Positions 6,009 through 13,165 of a stretch of DNA of 14,428 nucleotides are shown here, in pieces. How positions within the stretch are numbered: position 1 is the first letter of the stretch; every line of letters begins with the position of its first letter. Made by a program: the position numbers and the translations under genes. The notes beneath the pieces are model-generated. The model saw only the letters and a list, made by a program, of their open reading frames with translations. It searched no databases and had not been told where the DNA came from. Source of the DNA: Simkania negevensis (GTDB lineage: Bacteria > Chlamydiota > Chlamydiia > Chlamydiales > JAFITR01); the NCBI GenBank assembly GCA_017116025.1, contig JAFITR010000023.1, positions 1 to 14,428 on the forward strand, given 5' to 3'.

Positions 6009-6995
6009 TGCCTGTTTGGTTGTAAATATTTGTCGGTTGTTAGCGAGAATTGCTGGATCAGCGGTCTGTTGGATGGCTTGCTGTGATAGCGGTCTCTCTT
6101 TTTGGTGATTGAGGATGGTGGAGAGGATCGCACCGGTGATGATGAGGGAACTCCCTATGATGGAGTTAAAAGCGATTGTTTTACCCCATAGGGCTACGTC
6201 GAAACAGAGGGCAAATACGATGGTTAGGTAGAGTAGCGGGGATGTTTGTTTTAGAGGCGCACATTTGATGCTGATTGTGAGGAAGGTGTGGTAGAGCAGT
6301 CCGAGAATACCGACAAAGAGGAGGATGATTAGATCGGTTGTGGGACAGCTGATCCAATTTTCTGGTTTGATGGCAAAAATTCCTGTTGCAAGTGCAGAAA
6401 GAAGGAAGTGGTAAAACAATGTACGGTGTGTGGGTTCTGTACGGTTGAGTTTTATGATGGCGATGAAGGCTGTTGCAGTGAGGATGCTGGAGATGATGGC
6501 GAGAAAGGAACCGATTTGAAAAAACTCCGAGCCGGGATTGACGATCAATAGAATACCTAGGAAGCCTACAACGATGCCCACCCATGTCTTGATAGAAATG
6601 GGGTTGCGTAACCAGACCCATCCGACGAGAGGAATAAATATGGGAATGGTGTAGTAGAGGGGAGTAACGATGTGTAGAGGGAGCATTTTAAGTGCATAGA
6701 AATAGGTGAGCAGGGCTCCCGTTCCGGCGATTGCTCGGATCGCGTGAAGGTGAGGGTATTGCGTTTTTAGCAGAGGCGCAGTTTTTTCTTTTTTATTACA
6801 TTTCCATCCAATCCAAAAAAATAGCAAGACTAAGCTTATTGCGCTACGTATAAAAATAGCTAACTCTGTAGAGGTATGTGAGGAGGTGAGCTTGATTAGG
6901 ACAGCCATCAGACTATCGGTGACAACAACAAGCATCATAAAAACGACGGCTAGAAGGATCTTAGAGCTAGGACGGTATGATATAGAAACTGACAT
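5928..6995 (-). CDS. EamA/DMT-family membrane transporter
   Basis: A 355-residue integral membrane protein with about ten hydrophobic segments (roughly 12-34, 43-62, 88-106, 110-128, 136-152, 160-181, 192-208, 221-240, 252-268 and 277-295), the two-times-five helix layout of the drug/metabolite transporter superfamily. The substrate is not readable. Relatives in Rickettsia and Chlamydia include S-adenosylmethionine carriers, which is one possibility for an intracellular bacterium. After residue 297 comes a charged tail of 58 residues that is not part of the transporter core; its last 26 residues (from L330) are encoded by the 102-bp repeat. The start at 6995 has no clear ribosome site, but a perfect extended -10 box lies about 33 bases upstream. 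Confidence 0.85.
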   Translation of the reverse strand: MSVSISYRPSSKILLAVVFMMLVVVTDSLMAVLIKLTSSHTSTELAIFIRSAISLVLLFFWIGWKCNKKEKTAPLLKTQYPHLHAIRAIAGTGALLTYFYALKMLPLHIVTPLYYTIPIFIPLVGWVWLRNPISIKTWVGIVVGFLGILLIVNPGSEFFQIGSFLAIISSILTATAFIAIIKLNRTEPTHRTLFYHFLLSALATGIFAIKPENWISCPTTDLIILLFVGILGLLYHTFLTISIKCAPLKQTSPLLYLTIVFALCFDVALWGKTIAFNSIIGSSLIITGAILSTILNHQKERPLSQQAIQQTADPAILANNRQIFTTKQALNINAKIAEKVKTIQRATRIATADKA

Positions 6996-7027
6996 GCGGA
7001 ATGGGTGGAGGGTTGCTTTTGCTGACG

Positions 7028-7036
7028 ATTATAACA
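7028..7036 (-). promoter_or_regulatory. Extended -10 promoter for the EamA gene
   Basis: Minus strand TGTTATAAT is a full extended -10 element (TGn followed by TATAAT). It sits in the 78-base gap between the glycosyltransferase stop and the EamA start, giving a leader of about 25 bases. The -35 region (TTTCAT at 17 bases) is poor, as extended -10 promoters tolerate. The transporter is therefore probably transcribed on its own as well as, or instead of, by read-through. Confidence 0.55.
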
Positions 7037-7073
7037 GATTGTTGGCTTAGATGAAAGCGGAGTTAAAAATGAG

Positions 7074-7922
7074 TTAGCGTCCGAGGAGAGCTGTTTTTAT
7101 CTTTAGAAGCCATTTTTGGATGAGGCGCGTAGTGTCTTTTTGTTTGATGAGCCAGACAAGGGCGCTTTTGACTCCGAAATGACGCTTGATCACGCGCCAC
7201 GTCTCAAGAAAATGCTGTATGATCTGTCGTTGTGTGATGGAGGGGGTGTAGTAATCAATTGCGATACGTTTTCCTCGTACGGCTTCGAGTCCGCCGTGGT
7301 TATAGAAGCGGCATAGCCATTCATAGCCTGCGCGCAATTGGAAGGAGGCATCGAATTTTCCTATCAGTCGAAAAACATCTTTGCGGAACCAGCAAGATTG
7401 TAGGATGGAGGGCTGATGTCCATTCCGTAGCAGCTTTTTTGTTATTTCTCTGTGTAGGAGAGCGTGGGGGGTGTTCCCAACCTGCAGCATGCTGCCGGCA
7501 TAGACGAGGCTCGGGTTCTCATTTGTTTGGATTATGGAGGCTATATAGTGAAGCAGATAGGGGAAGATATGGACATCACCTGGATAGAGGATATTGATGT
7601 ATTCACCTGTTGAGGATGAGATACCCCTGTTGACCATTTCAAAGCGGTTGTATTCTGCTACTGTATACGTCCGGACGATTTCTGGAGCGTGTATGCTTGC
7701 CATGGGGATGGTTGGGTCGTCAGAGCTGGCGTTGACGATAATGATTTCTAGATTGGAGTAGTTTTGTTTTGTGAGGCTATAGAGTGTATAGCTAAGTAGT
7801 GAGTTGCTGTTGTGTGTTGGGATGATTACACTGATACGAGAGGGGTTTTTTGATCTTTTGAAAGAGAGCTCATCCGCAAGAGTAGACCACTCTTCTTCAA
7901 CACTTTTTTCTCTGATGGACAT
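7074..7922 (-). CDS. Family 2 (GT-A fold) glycosyltransferase
   Basis: A 282-residue protein with the N-terminal nucleotide-sugar binding pattern of GT2 enzymes: ISVIIPTHNS (30-39), the strand LEIIIVNASSDD (58-69), and NRGISSSTGEYINILYPGD (98-116), where PGD stands where most members have a DxD/DD metal motif. A later FDASFQLRAGYEWLCRF segment resembles the acceptor-side (G/D)xEW region. It lacks a signal peptide and membrane spans, so it should act at the cytoplasmic face, probably in surface glycan assembly; sugar and acceptor are unknown. AGGAA lies about 5 bases before the ATG at 7922. It follows hflX by 58 bases that contain a 12-bp stem-loop. Confidence 0.85.
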   Translation of the reverse strand: MSIREKSVEEEWSTLADELSFKRSKNPSRISVIIPTHNSNSLLSYTLYSLTKQNYSNLEIIIVNASSDDPTIPMASIHAPEIVRTYTVAEYNRFEMVNRGISSSTGEYINILYPGDVHIFPYLLHYIASIIQTNENPSLVYAGSMLQVGNTPHALLHREITKKLLRNGHQPSILQSCWFRKDVFRLIGKFDASFQLRAGYEWLCRFYNHGGLEAVRGKRIAIDYYTPSITQRQIIQHFLETWRVIKRHFGVKSALVWLIKQKDTTRLIQKWLLKIKTALLGR

Positions 7923-7941
7923 ACTATTCCTGATTGATTGG

Positions 7942-7977
7942 TCACTACGCAGAGACCCCTCCCTATCTGCGTAGTGA
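7942..7977 (-). repeat. 12-bp perfect stem-loop between hflX and glycosyltransferase
   Basis: TCACTACGCAGA (7942-7953) and TCTGCGTAGTGA (7966-7977) pair perfectly around a 12-base loop. It begins a few bases after the hflX stop. There is no T run on the minus strand after it, so it is not a standard intrinsic terminator. An mRNA 3'-end stabiliser, partial attenuator or small palindromic repeat are possible. Confidence 0.75.
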
Positions 7978-7980
7978 TAT

Positions 7981-9303
7981 CTATTGCTTGTCTAGATAGG
8001 GCTCTACTTGGCTGAGCATGAAGTTGGGCATTTCTACGCGCATGACGATATCGTTGTCTTCGTAGTCTTGATAATGGACATTCCCCTTGCGGATGAGGGT
8101 ACTGACAAGGTGGTATTGGCTTTGAGGTATACGCAGTTTTAATGTCGTGCGATTTTTTGATAGCTCTTCGATCATCCGTTGTTCGAGTTCATCGAAGCCG
8201 CTCTTTTTGAGGGCAGAAAGCTGCACAGGCCTGGGAAGCTTGAGTTTTAACCTCGTGATGCCCATCCCTTCTGCACACAAGTCATTTTTGTTGAGGATGG
8301 TGATCATCGGTTTGTCGGCAGCCCCGAGCTCTTTGAGGACCTCCATTGTGGTGTCGATGTGCTCTAGCGCAGCGGGGTGGGCGGCATCGACAACATGTAG
8401 AAGAATATCGGCGTAAAGGGACTCTTCGAGGGTGCTTTTGAAGGCAGCAACGAGCTGGTGGGGGAGCTTGCGGATGAATCCTACCGTATCGATGATCAAT
8501 ACTTCTTGTTTGTTTGATAGAGTAGCTTTTCTTGTCGTTGTATCTAGAGTGGCAAAGAGCTTATCTTCTGTATAGACGTCAGCCTGTGCGATGGCATTGA
8601 GCAGAGTAGATTTTCCTGCGTTGGTGTAGCCGATGATCGCAAAAGTGGGGATTTCTGCTTTTAGGCGGCTATGTCTTTGCGTCTCACGGTATAGTTTGAC
8701 TTCTTCAAGGGCGCTCTTGAGTTTCTCGATGCGTTGGTCTATGAGTCTTTTGTCTATCTCTAACTGTTTCTCTCCTTCTCCTTTGAGATAAACACCCCCT
8801 CCTCGTTGGCGTGAAAGGTGTGTCCATAACCTTTTTAGCCGGGGACGTTCATACTGTGCTCTGGCTAGGGCAACTTGCAGATGTGCTTCCTTGGTATGGG
8901 CGCGTTGTGCAAAGACGTTGAGTATCACTTCTGTTCGGTCCATGACGGGATGTTTGAGGATCTGTTCGAGGTTGCGTTGTTGGCTTGGACTGATATCCTG
9001 GTCGAGAAGGACAATGTCGCATTTTAATGTGGCAATCGTTTTTTCTATCTCTTCTACTTTCCCTTTGCCATAAAAAGTAGAAGGGTCGGGGGTACGCAAA
9101 GAAGCAACGATGCGACTGGCGGTGTGCACACCAAACGTTTCTCCTAGTAGTTCTAGCTCATCAAGATGTTCTTTGCACTGCTCTTTGGAGGTGTTTTTGT
9201 TGTAGATGCCGACAAGAATAGCGTTTCTTGCGCGGTGTGTCTCCTTGTCGAATACTTCTTCCTGTTCTTCTGTTTTCCTCTCTTCGTCTGTTGTCTCGGG
9301 CAT
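7981..9303 (-). CDS. hflX: GTPase HflX
   Basis: A 440-residue ribosome-associated GTPase of the Obg-HflX group, which in other bacteria splits stalled or stressed ribosomes. The N-terminal HflX domain (about 27-205) includes the conserved stretch TFYGKGKVEEI, LLDQDISPSQQRNLE, DRTEVILNVFAQRA and RGGGVYLKGEGEKQLE. The G domain starts at G1 GYTNAGKS (225-232), with threonines in the DTTTRK switch, G3 DTVGF (272-276), G4 NKND (338-341) and G5 SAL (362-364). Length is normal. GAGG lies 9 bases before the ATG at 9303. It follows the PhnP-like gene, an order I recall from Chlamydia, but a structured intergenic element of about 250 bases separates the two here. Confidence 0.96.
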   Translation of the reverse strand: MPETTDEERKTEEQEEVFDKETHRARNAILVGIYNKNTSKEQCKEHLDELELLGETFGVHTASRIVASLRTPDPSTFYGKGKVEEIEKTIATLKCDIVLLDQDISPSQQRNLEQILKHPVMDRTEVILNVFAQRAHTKEAHLQVALARAQYERPRLKRLWTHLSRQRGGGVYLKGEGEKQLEIDKRLIDQRIEKLKSALEEVKLYRETQRHSRLKAEIPTFAIIGYTNAGKSTLLNAIAQADVYTEDKLFATLDTTTRKATLSNKQEVLIIDTVGFIRKLPHQLVAAFKSTLEESLYADILLHVVDAAHPAALEHIDTTMEVLKELGAADKPMITILNKNDLCAEGMGITRLKLKLPRPVQLSALKKSGFDELEQRMIEELSKNRTTLKLRIPQSQYHLVSTLIRKGNVHYQDYEDNDIVMRVEMPNFMLSQVEPYLDKQ

Positions 9304-9325
9304 ATATCTTTACCTCATTTTATGT

Positions 9326-9368
9326 AACTATTCAGATGCTCTGGCGAAGGAGGAGTGTCTGAATAGTT
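9326..9368. repeat. Hairpin A, copy 1
   Basis: AACTATTCAGA (9326-9336) pairs with TCTGAATAGTT (9358-9368). The stem extends inward to 17 pairs using G-T wobbles (9337-9342 with 9352-9357), leaving the 9-base loop GGCGAAGGA. Related hairpins are at 12989-13031 and 9533-9575. Seen directly. Confidence 0.85.
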
Positions 9369-9392
9369 GTCTGTAGTTATTTATTCATTTTT

Positions 9393-9498
9393 AACGCAAA
9401 GACGCGAAGAACGCAAAGAAACGCAGAGAAAAAAGAGTATTTTGTTAAAGAAGACTTTTTTTCTCTGCGTTTCTTTGCGTTCTTCGCGTCTTTGCGTT
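9393..9498. repeat. Perfect 42-bp inverted repeat, copy 1
   Basis: The left arm (9393-9434, starting AACGCAAAGACGCGAAG) is the exact reverse complement of the right arm (9457-9498). The loop at 9435-9456 contains TATTTTGTTAAAGAA. As RNA it would form a very stable hairpin between the hydrolase gene and hflX. Seen directly. Confidence 0.95.
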
Positions 9499-9532
9499 TC
9501 ATTTCGTTGTCTCGTTAACCTTCTGCGTCTGT

Positions 9533-9575
9533 AACTATATCAAACAGCCCTCCTTCGTCGGGGTATTTGAATAGT
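9533..9575. repeat. Hairpin A-like sequence, third copy
   Basis: The reverse complement of this stretch (ACTATTCAAAT...CCCCGACGAAGGAGGG...) closely matches the hairpin at 12989-13031, including CCCGACGAA and GAGGG. It lies just after the stop of the MBL-fold gene (9583) and forms an imperfect stem with a one-base bulge. Together with 9326-9368 it brackets the long inverted repeat. Confidence 0.65.
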
Positions 9576-9582
9576 GATCATT

Positions 9583-10374
9583 TTATCCGAATTTGAGTTC
9601 CATGCCGTCAAAGCTTAGTTGTACTTGGGGTGGCAGCATCTTTTGAGTTGTTTCATGGTCGACTTCGTGTGCGATGTGGGTTAACCAAGTTTGTTCAGCA
9701 CCGACTGCCCTGGCAAATTCAATCGCTTCCTCCACAGAAAAATGTAAATATGAAGAGGTGTGTCGTAGGGCGCCGAGGACTAGAATATTGACTCCTTGTA
9801 AGGATTGGAAAATGGTGTCGGGGTAGTCGCGGATGTCGGAGATATAGGCGAAGTCTTCGACTCTGATCCCTGTGATTCCCATAGAACCTTGAAAGTATTC
9901 CATATGGGTCATCGGTATGTCGCAAAAAATAACGTCCCCTTGCTTTTTGTCGAGGATGTGAAAATCAAATTGTGCTGTGAGGCTGTCGTTGGCTTGTTGA
10001 GGGGTAAAAAGATAATCGTATCGTTTTGCTAGTGCATCGTATGTTTCGCGTGAGACGAGGCATGGAAGAGGTTTGCCTGCCCTGATGAAAAAGATGCGTA
10101 GTTCGTCGATGCCTCCAATGTGGTCGTAGTGAGTGTGGGTGATGATGACTCCGTCGAGCGCTGTCACCCCTGCCCGTAAAGCTTGATGGCGGAAGTCGGG
10201 GCCGGGGTCGATGAGAATTCTCTTGTTCTTGTAGGAAAGGATGCCGGCGGCCCGTAAGCGTTTGTCGTGAGGGTTTTTCGACGAGCAGACAGCGCATCCA
10301 CATCCGATGACGGGGACTCCCATTGACCCCCCCGTACCTAAAAAGAGAAAATGGCCTTTTTTGCTCACTTTCAT
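9583..10374 (-). CDS. MBL-fold metallohydrolase, PhnP-like
   Basis: A 263-residue metallo-beta-lactamase-fold enzyme. The zinc motif HTHYDH is at 80-85; further conserved sites are FLGTGGSMGVP (11-21), DPGPD (56-60), the late metal ligand in YISDIRD, and WLTHIAHEVDH. The GCGCAVC cluster (C25, C27, C30) matches the structural zinc site of the PhnP group, whose E. coli member is a cyclic phosphodiesterase. Chlamydial relatives are annotated as phnP or metal-dependent hydrolase; there are no phosphonate genes nearby, so the true substrate is open and RNA-related or cyclic phosphodiester substrates are plausible. The ATG lies 3 bases after the stop of the sigma-54 regulator gene, without a strong ribosome site, implying coupled translation. 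Confidence 0.9.
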   Translation of the reverse strand: MKVSKKGHFLFLGTGGSMGVPVIGCGCAVCSSKNPHDKRLRAAGILSYKNKRILIDPGPDFRHQALRAGVTALDGVIITHTHYDHIGGIDELRIFFIRAGKPLPCLVSRETYDALAKRYDYLFTPQQANDSLTAQFDFHILDKKQGDVIFCDIPMTHMEYFQGSMGITGIRVEDFAYISDIRDYPDTIFQSLQGVNILVLGALRHTSSYLHFSVEEAIEFARAVGAEQTWLTHIAHEVDHETTQKMLPPQVQLSFDGMELKFG

Positions 10375-10377
10375 TGG

Positions 10378-11793
10378 CTAGACGTTAATGTTGTATTTTT
10401 TGATTTTGTTGTAGAGGGTTGTCCTGTCGATACCGAGAATTTGTGCTGACTGATTTTTGTTGCCGTTGTTAGCTTGTAAAACGCGTTCTATATGCTTTTT
10501 TTCCAGATCGGCAAGAGAGGTTTGCGTGCCGACAGGGGGTAAGTTGCTGCCGTAGACGGCATCGTCATTCCCTAATATGGCATCGGCATTGAATTCTTGG
10601 CCCCCTTTTATGTAGGGGGCAAAATGATCTACTTGCAGATGTTGACCCTGCACCTCGAGAAGCATTGTTCTTTCGATTAGATTCTTCATCTCCCTGATAT
10701 TTCCGGGCCAGTTGTATTGGGTCAAGAGGGTGAAGACCTCCTTGTCGACGTCGACAACTTCCCTATGGAACTCTTTGTTGTACAGCTGGACAAAGTAGTG
10801 GACAAGGGCTGGAATGTCCTCTTTCCTTTCGCGCAAAGGGGGAAGATGGATGGGGACGACATTGAGGCGGTAGAAAAGATCTTCGCGAAATGTCCTTTCT
10901 TGTACAGCCTGGCTGAGGTTTTTATTTGTGGCGGTAATGAGGCGTATATCGATGTCGATGTTCTCTGTCGATCCTACTCGACGTATCTTCCTCTCTTGTA
11001 GCGCGCGAAGGATCTTGGCTTGCATAGAGAGGTCCATGTCGCCTATCTCATCGAGAAACAATGTGCCGCCGTGGGCAACTTCAAACAACCCTTTTTTCGT
11101 TCGTAAGGCACCTGTAAAAGAACCTTTCTCGTGCCCGAACAGCTCGCTTTCTAGTAGCTCACCAGTGAGTGCTGTGATGTTTATCTCAACAAAGGGTTTG
11201 TTCCTCCTTGAACTTTTGACGTGGATGCGGCTGGCAACCATCTCCTTGCCAGTGCCTGTCTCCCCATGGATAAAAACCGTGTTGGTGGTGCTGGCGGCAA
11301 TTTTGTCGATATGATCGTAAATCGTTTGCATCCGGGGACTTTCCCCTTCGACGTACGCCTTGTCTGTTTCTAAGATCGCCTTCCTAGAGAGGAACTCCAC
11401 CTGGTCTTTCAGCTTACGGTTTTCGATTTCTCTCTCCACGCGAATCAATAGCTCGTCGATGTTGAAAGGCTTGAGAATATACTCGATTGCTCCATGTCTC
11501 ATTGCCTCGACACATTGTGGTACAGATCCATAAGCAGTAATCATCATGATACTTGCTTCTGGGATGATCTCTTTGAACTGTCGCAAAAGCGCAAGCCCAT
11601 TTATGTCGGGTAACAGGATGTCGAGTAGGACGATGTCGGGAACAAAAGGGATAGAGAGTTCGCTTGTGATTAGATCAAGAGCCTTCTTCCCATTGGCAGC
11701 AGTTGCTGTTCGATACCCTTTGTTGTCAAAGATCTGCTGTAACGATTGTAAAATGCTCTCTTCGTCATCAATAATTAGTATTTTGGCCTTCAT
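10378..11793 (-). CDS. Sigma-54-dependent response regulator (NtrC/AtoC family)
   Basis: A 471-residue three-domain regulator. The receiver domain (1-120) has acidic pocket D9/D10, phospho-acceptor D58, T86 and K108. The AAA+ domain (about 147-375) has Walker A GETGTGKE (177-184), GSFTGA (224-229), the sigma-54 contact loop with serine in place of the usual alanine, Walker B GGTLFLDE (242-249) and the REDLFYRLN arginine region. A Fis-type helix-turn-helix closes the protein (NQSAQILGIDRTTLYNKIKK, 447-466). It should activate sigma-54 promoters after phosphorylation by a histidine kinase, which is not in the window. The chlamydial counterpart is called atoC or ctcC and, from memory, lacks the DNA-binding domain in Chlamydia. 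The start is 2 bases after the citrate synthase stop with only a weak ribosome site. Confidence 0.93.
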   Translation of the reverse strand: MKAKILIIDDEESILQSLQQIFDNKGYRTATAANGKKALDLITSELSIPFVPDIVLLDILLPDINGLALLRQFKEIIPEASIMMITAYGSVPQCVEAMRHGAIEYILKPFNIDELLIRVEREIENRKLKDQVEFLSRKAILETDKAYVEGESPRMQTIYDHIDKIAASTTNTVFIHGETGTGKEMVASRIHVKSSRRNKPFVEINITALTGELLESELFGHEKGSFTGALRTKKGLFEVAHGGTLFLDEIGDMDLSMQAKILRALQERKIRRVGSTENIDIDIRLITATNKNLSQAVQERTFREDLFYRLNVVPIHLPPLRERKEDIPALVHYFVQLYNKEFHREVVDVDKEVFTLLTQYNWPGNIREMKNLIERTMLLEVQGQHLQVDHFAPYIKGGQEFNADAILGNDDAVYGSNLPPVGTQTSLADLEKKHIERVLQANNGNKNQSAQILGIDRTTLYNKIKKYNINV

Positions 11794-11795
11794 AG

Positions 11796-12971
11796 CTAAG
11801 AAGATATCTCTTCACGTGGACGGTAAAAATATTTGGGACGCACAATAGGAGTCCCTTTTCCTCCTCTTGCTTCGCACCGCTCGTAAACGGTTTGGATGGC
11901 GATTCCGACGACGCGCGAGGTGCCGAAGAGGACGGTGTAGTATTCGGGGTGGGGGAAGCCTGCTGCAGTGAGTAGGGTGCCTGATATAGCGTCGACGTTA
12001 GGATAAGGGTTGGTTACTTTGGGGTTCTCTTTTAGCACCTTTGTCCCTGCATTGCGAAGAAGAAGGGCGATACGGACAAGAGGGTGGTTGGGAAAGTGGT
12101 GTTTGGCGTAATCGTACTGCACAGTGGCACGCGGATCTTCAACACGTAAGACAGCGTGGCCAAAGCCGTACACAAGCTGTTTGTTTGCTAGACGGTGGCG
12201 CAAAAGGTCTTCCATCTCCTCTTCTGTAGCACCTTCTCCCAAAGTGCTAGCAACTTCCTTGACAAACTCGAGACAGTCCTGGTTGGCTTTCCCATGACGT
12301 GGACCTGCCAATGCGCACATCGCACTCGCCATGGAACCATACATGTCTTCCAGGCCAGAAGCAACAGCCTTGCCGATAAAAGTCGAGAGGTTCCCCCCAC
12401 CGTGGTCGTAGTGCAAGATGTTGAAGAGTTGAAAGACAGGCATCAGTGTCTTTCTGTCAATGTCGGGGGCGTTGAGCATGTGGACGAAATTAGGTATGTA
12501 GCCTAAATCAGGAAGAGAAGGATTGGTGCCACCCCATCCTGCATGGTGGTTGATGACAATAGCGGCAACCTCAGGGATTTTTGCTATGAGGTTGAGGCAG
12601 TCTTCGCGATAGTCCCCCTTTCCTTCAACCATGCCACATAGGAGGAGGGCGGCACAAAAGAGCTTCATCGGATGCCCTTGGCGGGGAAGGGAACAGATGC
12701 TTTTTTTAAGTTCGTCTGAGCAGCCGGCACGCTTCTTCAGGTTAGCATGAAAAACCTCGACCTCCTCTTTAGATCCCTTTTTGCCTTGATAAAGAAGGTA
12801 GATGACCTCTTGCGGTACCCAGCCGATGAGTTCGTCGATCGCTATCCCTGCGTAGAAAAGACCTTTTTGTGCATCGACATAAGAAGTTGGGCAGTGCCCG
12901 ACAGGATACCCTCTCAAGCCTGTCTCTAGGTGGTCTTTTGTGATTTCAAAAAGAGCGTCTTGTTTGGTCAT
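11796..12971 (-). CDS. gltA: Citrate synthase, mitochondrial-like type
   Basis: A 391-residue enzyme condensing oxaloacetate and acetyl-CoA into citrate, the entry step of the TCA cycle. Active-site residues are in place: H190 in YDHGGGN, H226 in GPRHGKANQ, H272 in GFGHAVL, D327 in YPNVDAISG. The wording DHxGGN, LAGPxHGxANQ, GHAVLRxxDPR and C-terminal RPK resembles mitochondrial citrate synthase more than E. coli GltA, which reads DHEQN and GHRVYKNYDPRA. The ATG at 12971 is preferred over a TTG at 12986 because GAGGAG lies 5 bases before it. It sits downstream of mdh across a repeat element, pairing the enzyme with the supplier of oxaloacetate. The regulator gene follows after 2 bases. Confidence 0.95.
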   Translation of the reverse strand: MTKQDALFEITKDHLETGLRGYPVGHCPTSYVDAQKGLFYAGIAIDELIGWVPQEVIYLLYQGKKGSKEEVEVFHANLKKRAGCSDELKKSICSLPRQGHPMKLFCAALLLCGMVEGKGDYREDCLNLIAKIPEVAAIVINHHAGWGGTNPSLPDLGYIPNFVHMLNAPDIDRKTLMPVFQLFNILHYDHGGGNLSTFIGKAVASGLEDMYGSMASAMCALAGPRHGKANQDCLEFVKEVASTLGEGATEEEMEDLLRHRLANKQLVYGFGHAVLRVEDPRATVQYDYAKHHFPNHPLVRIALLLRNAGTKVLKENPKVTNPYPNVDAISGTLLTAAGFPHPEYYTVLFGTSRVVGIAIQTVYERCEARGGKGTPIVRPKYFYRPREEISS

Positions 12972-12988
12972 CTCGTCTCCTCCCAAGT

Positions 12989-13031
12989 AACTATTCAGAT
13001 ATCCCGACGAAAGAGGGATGTCTGAATAGTT
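12989..13031. repeat. Hairpin A, copy 2
   Basis: AACTATTCAGATATCCC (12989-13005) pairs with GGGATGTCTGAATAGTT (13015-13031) over 17 positions with one G-T pair and loop GACGAAAGA. The inner stem differs from copy 1 (TATCCC/GGGATG against TGCTCT/GGAGTG) while remaining paired. Seen directly. Confidence 0.88.
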
Positions 13032-13055
13032 GTCTGCAGTTATTTATTCATTTTT

Positions 13056-13165
13056 AACGCAAAGACGCGAAGAACGCAAAGAAACGCAGAGAAAAAAGAG
13101 GTGTTCTTTAACAAAATACATCCTTTTTTCTCTGCGTTTCTTTGCGTTCTTCGCGTCTTTGCGTT
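13056..13165. repeat. Perfect 43-bp inverted repeat, copy 2
   Basis: The arm 13056-13098 is the exact reverse complement of 13123-13165. The 24-base loop contains TTCTTTAACAAAATA (13104-13118), the reverse complement of the loop core in copy 1. Seen directly. Confidence 0.95.

Larger units (their letters stand above)
9324..9520. mobile_element. Non-coding palindromic repeat element, copy 1 (MITE-like)
   Basis: An intergenic element of about 200 bp repeated at 12987-13188. It begins GTAACTATTCAGA, contains a 43-base hairpin (9326-9368), a shared spacer (GTTATTTATTCATTTTTAAC), a very long inverted repeat (9393-9434 with 9457-9498, 42 of 42 bases) with a 22-base loop, and a shared right flank GTTTCATTTCGTTGTCTCG. 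It encodes nothing. It could be a miniature element or a structured repeat spread by gene conversion. The GCGTTTCTTTGCGTTC type of motif also looks familiar to me from intergenic repeats of other bacteria, which needs a database search. Confidence 0.75.

Noticed and set aside
5756..6086. Open frames on both strands with 34-residue repeats (for example FLRDLRVIFSPIPIRGESSF)
   Set aside because: They arise because the 102-bp repeat period is divisible by three. No ribosome sites, and they overlap the real 3' end of the EamA gene.
9393..9498. Intrinsic terminator for the MBL-fold gene
   Set aside because: The stem is far longer than a terminator and the T run is inside the arm. The same structure occurs in another intergenic gap, so it is a repeat element, although some termination is possible.
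10717..11848. Plus-strand open frames across the response regulator gene
   Set aside because: They lie antisense to a regulator with all three domains intact and show no domain or ribosome site.
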